A stretch of 64,000 nt of DNA from Paenibacillus vietnamensis (GTDB lineage: Bacteria > Bacillota > Bacilli > Paenibacillales > Paenibacillaceae), in NCBI RefSeq assembly GCF_020169515.1, contig NZ_JAHMHW010000006.1:124001-188000 (forward strand), written 5' to 3'. Of this stretch, positions 33,284 to 42,368 are shown one piece after another. Numbering within the stretch: the stretch's first letter is position 1; each line of letters starts with the position of its first letter. Under the pieces are notes generated by a model. That model was not told the DNA's origin. It did not search any database and worked only from the letters and a program-made list of their open reading frames with translations. A program made the position numbers and the translations under genes.

Positions 33284-34054
33284 CTAAATGGGACTGTAAG
33301 CCGCTTCAAGAGCAGGGCTATTGCCAAAAACAGGCTCCGCGCCATGAGGCGAAGCGGCCCATTTGACCGCATTGGCGATGACCCGCAATATTTCCTTGTT
33401 ATAGTAAGTTGGGTGCGATTCATGGCCAGGCTGAAAATAAAAAATTTTGCCGAGGCGCCGGTAGAAGGTGCAGCCGCTGCGGAACACATTGCCGCCTTTG
33501 AACCAGCCGATGTATACCAGCTCGTCGGGTGCAGGGATGTCAAAAAACTCGCCATACGTTTCCTCCTCGGGCAGCTCAATATACTCGCCCAGTCCTGCGG
33601 TGATCGGATGCGCCGGATCGACGACCCACAGCCGCTCCCGCTCCTTCGCTTCGCGCCATTTCAAGTTGCAGGTCGTCCCCATCAGCTTTTTGAACAGCTT
33701 GGAGAAATGGCCGGAGTGCAGCACGATCAGCCCCATTCCGTTCAGCACCCGCTGGTACACCCGTTCGACAACCTCATCGCTTACCTCATCGTGCGCAAGA
33801 TGCCCCCACCAGATCAGCACGTCGGTTTGGCTGAGCACAAAATCGGTCAAGCCGTGCTGCGGCTGCTCCAGAGTAGCCGTTTGAATCTGAAAACAATAAG
33901 GAGCAAGCCCTTCCGCTAGCGCGCAGTGGATTCCCTTCGGATAGACGGCCGCAACCTCCGGATTCGTTTTTTCCGCCACGAATTCATTCCAAATGGTTAC
34001 CCGGACCGGACTTGCCTCCTGATATTTTGTCGTGCCGATAATCGCTTTTATCAT
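33284..34054 (-). CDS. ThuA-like sugar-utilisation protein
   Basis: The protein of about 256 residues is of the ThuA family, a class I glutamine amidotransferase-like fold. [23 protein letters not shown] at the start appears here as [20 protein letters not shown], followed by [30 protein letters not shown] and [13 protein letters not shown]. Rhizobial ThuA acts with ThuB in conversion of trehalose and related disaccharides through 3-keto sugars. The same size and motifs are seen here, but no ThuB is next to it. ATG 34054 has GGAGGA 9 nt upstream, while ATG 34063 is too close to it. A GMC oxidoreductase gene lies nearby and could supply an oxidised sugar. Confidence 0.85.
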   Translation of the reverse strand: MIKAIIGTTKYQEASPVRVTIWNEFVAEKTNPEVAAVYPKGIHCALAEGLAPYCFQIQTATLEQPQHGLTDFVLSQTDVLIWWGHLAHDEVSDEVVERVYQRVLNGMGLIVLHSGHFSKLFKKLMGTTCNLKWREAKERERLWVVDPAHPITAGLGEYIELPEEETYGEFFDIPAPDELVYIGWFKGGNVFRSGCTFYRRLGKIFYFQPGHESHPTYYNKEILRVIANAVKWAASPHGAEPVFGNSPALEAAYSPI

Positions 34055-34161
34055 AACCGCCATTCCTCCGCTCGCAGTCTCTTATCCTCCATACTATGTG
34101 CCCGCCCAGTTTACGTGATTGGGGTTCGCTCAAAATATGCGCTTCCGCGGATTGAAATTAT

Positions 34162-34191
34162 AAAAGAAAAGGCCGTCCCAGCGGGACGACC
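34162..34191 (-). terminator. terminator after the GNAT fragment
   Basis: GGCCGTCCC (34171-34179) and GGGACGACC (34183-34191) form a stem with a 3-nt loop. On the minus strand it is followed by TTTTCTTTT. It is 22 nt after the stop of the GNAT fragment. Confidence 0.75.
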
Positions 34192-34213
34192 CTTTACATG
34201 TCTCGTATGAAGC

Positions 34214-34552
34214 TCATTCGAAAAAGGCTTGAGGATAACGCAGCTCACCTTTGATCCCGGCGTTTGGAACAAGAATGATCACCATAAACACGTCGTCCGG
34301 CACCTCGAATTGCAGCAGATCAAAGCCATGCGGCCGTTCGGGCTCAAATCCGAATCTGGGGTAGTATGACGGGTGTCCGATGAGAAACACATGCGAATAA
34401 CCGAGTTCCGCCGTAAGCCGCAGCTCCTCATGGATGAGCGACCCGCCGATGCCCTGCTTCTGACAGCCCGGTTCGACCGCTATCGGTGCCTCCTGACTGT
34501 CCCCAAGTTCGCTATATGCCCGGTCATCAGACGGGATCATCCGCACATACAC
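34214..34552 (-). pseudogene. N-terminally truncated GNAT acetyltransferase
   Basis: The frame encodes 112 residues. IAVEPGCQKQGIGGSLIHEE is the acetyl-CoA-binding motif A, and GYSHVFLIGHPSYYPRFGF with the following segment is typical of YhbS-type acetyltransferases. Those proteins have about 60-80 residues before motif A; here only about 25 unrelated residues precede it and no ribosome site is seen. The missing part would lie where the GMC oxidoreductase gene now begins. The 3' end and terminator are kept. It could still be a minimal protein, but a truncated remnant is more likely. Confidence 0.7.
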
Positions 34553-34588
34553 TTAAAAATAAGCTATCGGACGAAGGATGTGAGCTGT

Positions 34589-36223
34589 ATGGAGAATGAT
34601 TTCACCGGAAAAGACAAAACTCCCGAGGACATAGCAAAGAGGCACCGTAACGAAAAGGACGAAGCCGAACGGGCGGTGCTTCCGGAGCCCGTCGTGGAGG
34701 TGCCGGGAACCGCTACGGCGATTTCGGGCTCGGCGGGAGCGTTCGCGTGTCCTCCTACCGACCCGGCGCCTTATCTCGACGCATGGGTGCCGCTGACACC
34801 TCTTGCCGAAATGGCCGCTGAGGAATACGACGTTCTTATTATCGGTTCGGGTATAGGCGGCGGCGCCGCGTTATGGCGGCTTTGCCAGCGGTGGGCCGGC
34901 AGCGGCAAACGGATCGGCATCATCGAGAAAGGAGGCCTGCTGCTGCAAACGCACAGCTGGAACGTCCCGACTCTGAGCGAAGAACGGGCGGCCAGGCTGT
35001 TCGTGAATCCGGCCGTCTCGGCTCCGATCGGCCAGACGCTGCCGCAGTTCGCAGGAGCCCGTGAGGTTTATTCGCTGGGGGGCAGAACGCAGTTCTGGGG
35101 AACCGTCAGCCCTCGCGTTCCCGGCTGGGAGCTGGAGAAGTGGCCCGTAACCCGGCAGGAAATAGACCTCTATTACAACATAGCGGAGGACGTCATGGGG
35201 GTTTCGGACGCTTACGTCAGAAATTCCTCTGTGACACGCATTTTGCTGAACCGGCTATGGGCGCACGGCTATACGGAGGCTACGGGCAATCCGATGGCTG
35301 TCGATACGACGCCTACCGGGTTCGGAGAAGTCCGTGCAAGCCCAGCCTTCAGCTCCATCGATTTCATTGCGGAGGCGCTCAACACGGCAACCTTCGACTT
35401 GGCCGTAGGCGCCTATGCGACTAAGATTTTGCTGGATGGGGGGCGCGCTGCCGGAGCCGAGGTGTACGGACCGGACCGGAAGCCGTATACGCTGCGGGCG
35501 AAAACGGTGATCGTAGCGGCCAGCACCTTGCAAGCGGCTCGTCTGCTGCTGTACTCCGGCATTCCGGGCCGGGCGATCGGCCATTATCTCGCCAACCATT
35601 CCTTTGTAATAGGCAATGCGATCATGAACACAACGGACTTTCCCGAGGTGAACGGGGTGCTTGCGATCCTTGTCCCCACCACCCCGGCGGCGCCTTATCA
35701 GGTGCAGATCCAGGGGCCGAGCCTTTATTACTGGTATCACGACCGCCCCAAGCCGGTTCGGCGCGAATGGTCGCTTAATTTCTTCGGCGGCTTCGGCACG
35801 GTCGAGTCCCGCTACGACAACAGGGTTTATCTCGATCCGTCGCGGCGGGACGAGTACGGCGTTCCGCAAATCGCCGTCAGCTTCTCCTACAGCCCGCGCG
35901 ACCTTGCGATTATCGAGCGTATCAAAGCGGAGATGCCCCGCATCGCTAACGCCGCCGGTATTTCCCTGACGGGAAAGGGAGCACAGCCCGATCTATGTGT
36001 GCTCCCGCCAGGCGCGGACTTTCATGAGTTCGGCACCTTGCGCATGGGCGACGATCCGAATACGTCCGCCACTAACCGCTACGGCCAAGTCCACGGGGTT
36101 CCGGGGCTGTTTGCCGCCGGCAACAGCGTATTGCCCTCTATCGGAGCGAGCAATCCCACTCTTTCGGCCGCCGCGATGGCCATCCGTACGGCGGATTATA
36201 TCGTCAACACCTCGGGCGCGTAA
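34589..36223 (+). CDS. GMC-family oxidoreductase
   Basis: The protein has 544 residues. After a charged 70-residue leader, the FAD-binding motif YDVLIIGSGIGGGAALWRL appears near residue 80. GGRTQFWGTVSPRVPGW is a GMC pocket motif. The C-terminal GMC domain ends in FHEFGTLRMGDD, LFAAGNSVLPSIGASNP and TLSAAAMAIRTADYI, which hold the catalytic His region. Members oxidise sugars or alcohols. No signal peptide is seen. ATG 34589 has AAGGATGTGAG upstream; the longer frame from 34373 runs through the GNAT remnant and has no family similarity there. Confidence 0.85.
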   Translation: MENDFTGKDKTPEDIAKRHRNEKDEAERAVLPEPVVEVPGTATAISGSAGAFACPPTDPAPYLDAWVPLTPLAEMAAEEYDVLIIGSGIGGGAALWRLCQRWAGSGKRIGIIEKGGLLLQTHSWNVPTLSEERAARLFVNPAVSAPIGQTLPQFAGAREVYSLGGRTQFWGTVSPRVPGWELEKWPVTRQEIDLYYNIAEDVMGVSDAYVRNSSVTRILLNRLWAHGYTEATGNPMAVDTTPTGFGEVRASPAFSSIDFIAEALNTATFDLAVGAYATKILLDGGRAAGAEVYGPDRKPYTLRAKTVIVAASTLQAARLLLYSGIPGRAIGHYLANHSFVIGNAIMNTTDFPEVNGVLAILVPTTPAAPYQVQIQGPSLYYWYHDRPKPVRREWSLNFFGGFGTVESRYDNRVYLDPSRRDEYGVPQIAVSFSYSPRDLAIIERIKAEMPRIANAAGISLTGKGAQPDLCVLPPGADFHEFGTLRMGDDPNTSATNRYGQVHGVPGLFAAGNSVLPSIGASNPTLSAAAMAIRTADYIVNTSGA

Positions 36224-36326
36224 TAGGGTCGGCTTCAACCGGAGGTGACGCCGCTTTTAGCAGTCTTGATCAATGACTGACATCTACCCGCCCCCCTTAT
36301 TGCTGCATGCTCCTAAAGCCTGGAGT

Positions 36327-36462
36327 AATAACTGGGTTCCATGTATCTAAATCTTCAACTCCGAGCTTTTTGCGCGAAATAACTGGATTGGGTGTATCAA
36401 TCTGATACGAAACGGCTGATTCATGACCAGATGGCTGATTTTATATGCATCGAATTCCCGTT
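36327..36462. repeat. family A repeats, three units
   Basis: The gap 36224-36679 carries AATAACTGGGTTCCATGTAT (from 36327), AAATAACTGGATTGGGTGTA (from 36378) and an inverted unit ending in GAATTCCCGTTATT (36452-36465). The first two are direct copies and the third is reversed. Nothing else but the rlmN terminator is recognised in the gap. Confidence 0.6.
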
Positions 36463-36621
36463 ATTCAAGCGAATATTGATATTACTTAAAAAATAAAGAC
36501 GTCAAATACAGCTAATCACCAACGTTAGTTAAAAGAGCTATACCTTGGAGCTGCTGATCCCTAATTTTGAGTAATGTTTGAGCTCCAGCTGCAGCAACGT
36601 CGTTCATCCGAACTTTAGCAC

Positions 36622-36654
36622 ACAAAAAAAGCGCACCCGCTAACCGGTGCGCTT
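36622..36654 (-). terminator. terminator of rlmN
   Basis: AAGCGCACC (36629-36637) and GGTGCGCTT (36646-36654) form the stem. On the minus strand it is followed by seven T. It lies 26 nt after the rlmN stop. Confidence 0.85.
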
Positions 36655-36679
36655 CTTCGCGTCCGCAGACGAACGAAAG

Positions 36680-37741
36680 TTAATTCGCCTGCTTGATTTG
36701 CTTGCTCCTGAGCTGCCCGCAGGCCGCATCGATGTCCGTTCCGTGCTCCAGCCGCACGCTGACGCTGACACCCTGCTTCTTCAGCGTGTCATAAAACGAG
36801 CTGATCGCTTCCTTGTCGCTTCTCTGATACTGGCTGTGCTCATCCACCGGATTGTACGGAATCAGATTCACATTGACCAGCTGCTTACGGTCCCCTACCA
36901 GCTCAGCAAGCTCCAGAGCATGCTCCACCTGGTCGTTAACCTCCCGCAGCAAAATATACTCCAGCGTAATTCTCCTTTTGGTTTTCGCCAAGTAATAATC
37001 AATGGACTCCATCAGCTTCTCGATCGGAATCGCGCGGTTGATCTTCATAATGCGCGTGCGCAGCTCATTGTTCGGCGCATGCAGGGAAACGGCGAGATTC
37101 GTGTTCAAATCGCTGTCGGCGAATTCCTTGATTTTGCCCGCCAGGCCGCTTGTCGACACCGTAATATGTCTGGCACCGATCGCAAGTCCTTTATGATCCT
37201 TGACCACGTTGATGAAATCCGACATATGGTCAAAATTATCGAACGGCTCGCCGATGCCCATCACGACGATATGGCTGACCCGCTCCTCCTGCCCCGCCTG
37301 GTCCAGATGAAGCTGAACCTCCATGATCTGCCCGACGATTTCTCCCGCCGACAGGTCGCGGCTTTTGGCCAGCAGCCCGCTGGCGCAGAAGCTGCAGCCG
37401 ATGTTGCAGCCGACCTGCGTCGTTACGCATACGGAAAGACCGAATTTATGCCGCATCAGCACCGTTTCGATCAGGTTGCCGTCCTCCAGGTTGAACAGAA
37501 ACTTAATCGTCCCGTCTGCGGATTCCTGCTTCATGTTCTCCGTCAAGGTCCGGATCGAATAATGCTCCTCCAATACAGCCAGGCAGTCTTTGTTCACATC
37601 GGCCATATCGGAAAAAGACGTGACCCGCTTCCGGTAAAGCCAATCCCATACTTGGGCGGCTCTGAACTTCTTATGTCCGTGCCCGTTCAGCCAGGCCGTC
37701 AATTGCTCTAATGTTAATCCATAAATGGATGGCTTGTTCAT
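36680..37741 (-). CDS. rlmN: 23S rRNA A2503 C2-methyltransferase RlmN
   Basis: The protein of 353 residues is a radical SAM enzyme. The iron-sulfur motif is CNIGCSFC, and [10 protein letters not shown] and [10 protein letters not shown] are RlmN signatures. The catalytic Cys pair is completed by the C-terminal Cys in [10 protein letters not shown]. It methylates A2503 of 23S rRNA and some tRNAs. There is no sign of the Cfr-type variant; motif spacing fits the housekeeping enzyme. The bio operon lies upstream on the same strand but is separated by about 50 nt and ends with bioC. Confidence 0.95.
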   Translation of the reverse strand: MNKPSIYGLTLEQLTAWLNGHGHKKFRAAQVWDWLYRKRVTSFSDMADVNKDCLAVLEEHYSIRTLTENMKQESADGTIKFLFNLEDGNLIETVLMRHKFGLSVCVTTQVGCNIGCSFCASGLLAKSRDLSAGEIVGQIMEVQLHLDQAGQEERVSHIVVMGIGEPFDNFDHMSDFINVVKDHKGLAIGARHITVSTSGLAGKIKEFADSDLNTNLAVSLHAPNNELRTRIMKINRAIPIEKLMESIDYYLAKTKRRITLEYILLREVNDQVEHALELAELVGDRKQLVNVNLIPYNPVDEHSQYQRSDKEAISSFYDTLKKQGVSVSVRLEHGTDIDAACGQLRSKQIKQAN

Positions 37742-37792
37742 CGGTTACCCTCTTTTCAAAAAGCTTCGGCTTCGAAGCTATCGATCTGTTTA

Positions 37793-38692
37793 TTATTGTC
37801 CCAGATTTCGGGGCGATAAACAAGGAGGGCCGCCAAGTTTGACGTCTGGATATGCATGGGTTTCCCCATGGATGAACAGCAGCTCGTAAGTGGCCGAGAT
37901 GCCGCCGGGGACGGCGTAGCGTCGCTCATATTGCTGGAACATGGCCGTAAGCAGCCTGCGGTACCCGAGTCCCCGTGAGGATGCGGCGGAAGCTCCCGCT
38001 CCGGCCGCCTTCACGGAGTGGAGGAAAGCGCGGACGCCGGCATGCGTTTCCGTATGCAGGGCCTGCCCGGACCGGATCCGAGAGAAGCCGGCATGCTCCA
38101 GCAGCTCTGTCCAGTCGGTTGCCGGCAAAAAAGAAAGGCCGTGCCGCTCCGGCTCCGTGCCGTACATGCGGTGAGCGGCGGCAAACGATTCGTGCAGCTC
38201 ATGGAATGTAGCCGGCCCGAAGGTGGCGAACGCCAGGAGGCCGCCGGGCCGGAGCAGCCGGCGAAGCTCCACAGCCGTCTTCCGTGGATCCGCCAGCCAT
38301 TGAAAGCAGGCGCTGGAAACGATCAGGTCGTAGGAAGCCTCCGGCTGATCCCCGGCCCACTCTTCCGCGTTCGCTCGAAGAAACCTGGCGCGGCCGGCAT
38401 AGCCGGCAGACTCGATTCGAAGGCCGGCCATGTCCACCATTGCCTGGGCAATATCTACAGCCGTAATCCTGAAATCCGGCCGCGCGTGCAGCAGCATTTC
38501 CGTCAAGCTGCCCGTTCCGCAGCCGATTTCCAGCACTTCAATGCTCCCGGCCGTATGCGCAGCAGGCTTCCAGTCTGCAAGAGAGGAAGCAAGCTGTCCG
38601 GCCATATCGCGCTGCACGAGCGCATGACGGTCATACGATTCTGCTGCGCTTTTATTGAATTGCCGCTCAATAGAATTTCTGTCCGCACTCAT
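37793..38692 (-). CDS. bioC: malonyl-ACP O-methyltransferase BioC
   Basis: The protein of 299 residues is a SAM-dependent methyltransferase. The N-terminus IERQFNKSAAESYDRHALVQ is typical of BioC, the SAM-binding loop is VLEIGCGTGSLTEML (about 55-69), and SACFQWLADP follows. It methylates malonyl-ACP to prime pimelate synthesis for biotin. It is last in the bio operon and overlaps the bioH-like gene by 26 nt. Confidence 0.92.
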   Translation of the reverse strand: MSADRNSIERQFNKSAAESYDRHALVQRDMAGQLASSLADWKPAAHTAGSIEVLEIGCGTGSLTEMLLHARPDFRITAVDIAQAMVDMAGLRIESAGYAGRARFLRANAEEWAGDQPEASYDLIVSSACFQWLADPRKTAVELRRLLRPGGLLAFATFGPATFHELHESFAAAHRMYGTEPERHGLSFLPATDWTELLEHAGFSRIRSGQALHTETHAGVRAFLHSVKAAGAGASAASSRGLGYRRLLTAMFQQYERRYAVPGGISATYELLFIHGETHAYPDVKLGGPPCLSPRNLGQ

Positions 38693-39422
38693 TCCGCCAG
38701 CTCCTCACTTTCTCCGCGATCTCTTCCTCTCTGCCGAGAAACGGAGCATGGCCGCAGCCGGGCATCGCAGCGAGCTTCGCGCCGGGAAGCCCGGCAGCCA
38801 TTTCCTCAGCCGCTCCGAAAGGGCAGATCGTATCCGCAGTTCCGTGCACGAGCAGCGCCGGACACCGGATGCCCGGAAGGGTGCCGGTGTAATCCTCGCG
38901 CCGCAGCAGCTGCAATCCGGCCAGAAGCGACTCCGTGCTCCAGCCGCCTCCCGGCGGGAGCTGAGAGCCGAGCCCCGCTTCCGATTCCTCCTTTGTCAAT
39001 ACAGCCTTTCGAAATTGCTCTTCAACCGCCTGTCTGTCTCTTCCGAGCTGCGCCGCCATCTGCCGGACATAGCCGTCCGGCCAGCCCAAACCGGACTCTT
39101 CTCTGCCGCGGGTAAACTTCGCCGTTCCGGACAGCAGCAGCAGTCCGTCCGCCAGGCCCTCATCGGCCAAACGCAGCGCGAGCAGGCCGCCCAGCGACCA
39201 GCCCGCGGCGATGAGCGGGCGCCGCCCGCCCGCCGCTTCAGGCAAAGCCCTTACGCTGCGCGCCGTCTCCAGCACATACGCAATCATCTCATCAGCCGAC
39301 TCGGCTTTGGCATAATCGCAGACGATATGCCCGTATTCCGGCAGCTGGACCTGCAGCTTATCGAATGCCGATGCCGGCATACTCCAACCGGTCAACCACA
39401 GCATCGTGCCCGCTTCCATCAT
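38667..39422 (-). CDS. BioH-like pimeloyl-ACP methyl ester esterase
   Basis: The protein of 251 residues is an alpha/beta hydrolase. Nucleophile Ser is in AAGWSLGGLLAL, Asp in VHGTADTICPFG and His in MPGCGHAPFLG. Lying between bioF and bioC, with a 4-nt overlap to bioF and a 26-nt overlap to bioC, it very probably removes the methyl group from pimeloyl-ACP methyl ester, the role of BioH. Sequence alone cannot separate BioH from the other gatekeeper esterase types, so no symbol is given. Confidence 0.82.
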   Translation of the reverse strand: MMEAGTMLWLTGWSMPASAFDKLQVQLPEYGHIVCDYAKAESADEMIAYVLETARSVRALPEAAGGRRPLIAAGWSLGGLLALRLADEGLADGLLLLSGTAKFTRGREESGLGWPDGYVRQMAAQLGRDRQAVEEQFRKAVLTKEESEAGLGSQLPPGGGWSTESLLAGLQLLRREDYTGTLPGIRCPALLVHGTADTICPFGAAEEMAAGLPGAKLAAMPGCGHAPFLGREEEIAEKVRSWRNECGQKFY

Positions 39423-40606
39423 GGCGCGGTCACCGCCAGTCCCAAGGCAGCCGCAGTTCTGCCGATAACCTCCGCCGCGCGCCGCAAATCCGCCTCCGTA
39501 TGGGAGGCGGACAGCGAGAAGCGGATGCGCGCCGTTCCCTCCGGCACCGTCGGCGGACGGATGGCCGCTGCGGCGATCCCCTCGCCGGCAAGCGCATCGC
39601 TAAAGCGCAGCGATGCGGCGCTGTCGCCCGCCATCACCGGAATAATAGGCGAGTCGCCCGCAGCAACCGCAAGACCCGCCTCGCTTAACAAAGCGCGGAA
39701 CAGCTTGGCGGATGCCAGCAGCCGTTCGCGCCGCTGCGGCTCGTTTTGAATCAGATCCAGCGCCTTAGAGACACCCGAGACGACGGCTGGCGGCAGCCCC
39801 GTCGAATAGATGAGCGGTCTTGCCGTGTTCAACAGCCATCTGATCAGCGTTGTGCTGCCGGACACATACGCTCCGTAAACGCCAAACGCTTTGCTGAACG
39901 TTCCCATATGGATGTCCACCTCCGAGGATATCCCCAGCCGATGCGCCAAACCTTCTCCGCAGGAGCCGTATATCCCGCCGCTGTGGGCTTCGTCGACCAT
40001 CAGCATCGCCTCGTGCTCCTTCTTAATCCGGACAAGCTCTTGAAGCGGCGCGCAGTCCCCGTCCATAGAGAAGACCGCGTCCGTCACGATCAGCTTCCGA
40101 CGATTCCCGGCATATCTGGCAAGCAGCCAGCTCAAATGCTCCATATCGCCGTGGCGGTATCTCGCATGCTCCGCACGGCTGAGCGTAATGCCGTCCACGA
40201 TGCTCGCATGGTTCAAGCGGTCGCTGAATACAACGTCGCCCCTGCCTGCAACCGCGGAGATAACGCCTATATTCGCCGTATAGCCGCAACCGAACACCAG
40301 CGCCGCCCCGCTCCCCTGCCAGGCGGCCAGCTCCTCCTCCAGCTTGCGGTAAGGGGGACGGTTGCCGGTCACGAGCCGGGACGCCCCGGAGCCCGCTCCT
40401 TCCACTTCAAGCGAACGGCTCATCGCTTCGATAATGGCGGGATGCGCGGCCAGCCCGAGATAATCGTTGGAGGAGAGGTCGAGCATTTCCCGCCCCTCCC
40501 TCAGCAAATACCCGGGTTTGCCGGCAACCCGGGCGCTATCGTTCCATTTGCGCTCCAGCGACTTGCCCGCCCGTTCGGCGAGCTCCTTTTCCATCCACTC
40601 TATCAT
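39419..40606 (-). CDS. bioF: 8-amino-7-oxononanoate synthase BioF
   Basis: The protein of 395 residues is a PLP-dependent alpha-oxoamine synthase. DLSSNDYLGLAAHP is at the N-terminus, GSGASRLVTGNRPPY follows, the PLP-contacting Asp is in MLMVDEAHSGG and the PLP Lys in GTFSKAFGVYG. It joins pimeloyl-ACP and alanine. It is 14 nt after bioB and overlaps the bioH-like gene by 4 nt. Confidence 0.95.
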   Translation of the reverse strand: MIEWMEKELAERAGKSLERKWNDSARVAGKPGYLLREGREMLDLSSNDYLGLAAHPAIIEAMSRSLEVEGAGSGASRLVTGNRPPYRKLEEELAAWQGSGAALVFGCGYTANIGVISAVAGRGDVVFSDRLNHASIVDGITLSRAEHARYRHGDMEHLSWLLARYAGNRRKLIVTDAVFSMDGDCAPLQELVRIKKEHEAMLMVDEAHSGGIYGSCGEGLAHRLGISSEVDIHMGTFSKAFGVYGAYVSGSTTLIRWLLNTARPLIYSTGLPPAVVSGVSKALDLIQNEPQRRERLLASAKLFRALLSEAGLAVAAGDSPIIPVMAGDSAASLRFSDALAGEGIAAAAIRPPTVPEGTARIRFSLSASHTEADLRRAAEVIGRTAAALGLAVTAP

Positions 40607-40619
40607 GCCGTCTACCGCC

Positions 40620-41618
40620 TTATATGGCTTTCATTTCGATTTCGAACCCCAAATCCTCGATGATCTGGTGGTCCGCCGACACATCCTGCCCTTCGGTCGT
40701 CAAATAATCGCCGACAAAAATCGAATTCGCAGCGTACAGGGATAACGGCTGAAGCGTCCGCAAATTGACCTCGCGTCCTCCGGCCACCCGGATTTCCTTG
40801 GATGGACAGATCAGACGGAACAAAGCGAGCACCTTGAGCGCCTTCATCGCCGGCGTCCGGCCTGCGTTCTCTAGCGGCGTCCCCGGAATCGCGTTCAGGA
40901 AGTTCACCGGAATCGAATCGGCGTCAAGCTCTCGGAGGGCAAAAGCCATGTCCACGATTTCGCGGTCCGATTCCCCCATGCCGATAATGACGCCGGAGCA
41001 CGGGGACATGCCGGACGCTTTTGTCTTCTCCACCGTTTCTACCCGCTGATCGTATGTATGCGTCGTCGTAATCGCCGAATAATTCGTTTTGCTCGTATTC
41101 AGATTGTGGTTATAGCGGTGCACCCCGGCTTCGGCCAGCTGCTGCGCTTGACCGTCCTTCAGAATGCCCAGGCAGGCGCAAATTTTGAGCGGCATCGTGG
41201 CGCGGATTTCCTTGACCGCCTCGACGACCTGGCCCAGCTCCCGGTCTGTCGGTCCCTTTCCGGCCGCTACGATGCAGTACGTGCCCGCCTTGCGGTTCAT
41301 CGCTTCGCGGGCGCCGGCAAGCAGCGTCTCCTTGTCGAGCAGCGTGTATTTTTTGACCGGCGCCGTCGACACGATCGATTGCGAGCAGTAGCCGCAGTCC
41401 TCCGGGCATAGTCCGCTCTTGGCGTTAATGATCATGTTGAGCTTAACCCGTTTGCCGTAAAAATGCTTCCGTACCGCAAAAGCCGCCTGAAGCAGCGGCA
41501 GCACCTCATCGTTGTCCGCCTCCAGCACGGCGAGCCCTTCCTCGGCCGATAAGCATTGCCCGTCAAGCGCTTTGCGCGCGAGCTCCATCCAATCCTTGCT
41601 TGCGACAATTTCACTCAT
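40620..41618 (-). CDS. bioB: biotin synthase BioB
   Basis: The protein of about 332 residues is a radical SAM enzyme with CPEDCGYCSQS (iron-sulfur Cys triad) and the typical BioB segments YNHNLNTSKTNYSAI and VAGGREVNLR. It inserts sulfur into dethiobiotin. ATG 41618 is chosen because GGAGAGGAG lies 8 nt upstream, while ATG 41636 precedes that site. It overlaps the bioD stop by 8 nt. Confidence 0.95.
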   Translation of the reverse strand: MSEIVASKDWMELARKALDGQCLSAEEGLAVLEADNDEVLPLLQAAFAVRKHFYGKRVKLNMIINAKSGLCPEDCGYCSQSIVSTAPVKKYTLLDKETLLAGAREAMNRKAGTYCIVAAGKGPTDRELGQVVEAVKEIRATMPLKICACLGILKDGQAQQLAEAGVHRYNHNLNTSKTNYSAITTTHTYDQRVETVEKTKASGMSPCSGVIIGMGESDREIVDMAFALRELDADSIPVNFLNAIPGTPLENAGRTPAMKALKVLALFRLICPSKEIRVAGGREVNLRTLQPLSLYAANSIFVGDYLTTEGQDVSADHQIIEDLGFEIEMKAI

Positions 41619-42354
41619 TAAAATGCTCCTCTCCAAATGTTCCTGCTATTGCTTGCCTGATCGGCCCCAAATCGACCGTTTCACTCACGGCGCGGACAAG
41701 CTCCTCCCTACGGGACGTGTCCCGAAGGTGCGGCAATGTTCCGAGCACCTTCACACCGCCGTAATGTCCGATCAGCTCTGCGTTATGGACCACGCTCGGA
41801 TCATGCCCGGCAGCCGGCGGTTCCCCGTCGCACAGCACAACGCCGGCCAGCGGGATGCCGCGTCCGCGCAGCATGGACACGGACAACAACGTATGATTCA
41901 CCGTGCCGAGTCCCGGCCTGGCGACGAGCAGCACGGGCAGACGAAGCCGCCCGATCAAATCGACGACCATCGCGTCGTCCGTTAAAGGCACGGCGAGTCC
42001 GCCCGCCCCTTCTACGAGCAGCGCGTCGTACCGGGCCATCAGCGGCCTGCCGGCATCGACGACCGTGTCCAGCGTCAGACGGACGCCTGCCAGCTTGGCG
42101 GCAAGCGCCGGCGCCAGCGGATCCGCAAACGTATAGGAAGCGATCTCCTCCGGCCTCTCCCCAATCCCGGTCCCCTGAAGCAGCCGCTCGGCATCCGTCT
42201 CCCCGGAGCCGATCAGCACTCCCGATTGAACCGGCTTCCAGACGCCGGCCCGGCAGCCTTCCGCCCGAAGCGCCGCGGCCACGGCTGCCGTCACCACCGT
42301 CTTGCCTACGCCGGTGTCGGTACCGGCCACAAACAAGCCCCGATACTCCTGCAT
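41611..42354 (-). CDS. bioD: dethiobiotin synthetase BioD
   Basis: The protein of about 247 residues starts MQEYRGLFVAGTDTGVGKT, with the P-loop GTDTGVGKT; KPVQSG and EGAGGLAVPL are the other BioD motifs. It carboxylates diaminopelargonate with ATP. The frame is open up to 42558 inside bioA but has no similarity there. A GTG at 42372 overlapping the bioA stop is another possible start, since the ATG has only a weak ribosome site. Confidence 0.92.
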   Translation of the reverse strand: MQEYRGLFVAGTDTGVGKTVVTAAVAAALRAEGCRAGVWKPVQSGVLIGSGETDAERLLQGTGIGERPEEIASYTFADPLAPALAAKLAGVRLTLDTVVDAGRPLMARYDALLVEGAGGLAVPLTDDAMVVDLIGRLRLPVLLVARPGLGTVNHTLLSVSMLRGRGIPLAGVVLCDGEPPAAGHDPSVVHNAELIGHYGGVKVLGTLPHLRDTSRREELVRAVSETVDLGPIRQAIAGTFGEEHFNE

Positions 42355-42368
42355 GACTGCAGCCCCCG

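Noticed and set aside
36680-37741. Cfr-type resistance methyltransferase
   Set aside because: Housekeeping RlmN motifs and length; no mobile context beside it.
38655-39749. 364-codon open frame across the bioH-like and bioF genes on the plus strand
   Set aside because: It runs antisense to two well-supported biotin genes and is Arg- and Ser-rich low-complexity translation.
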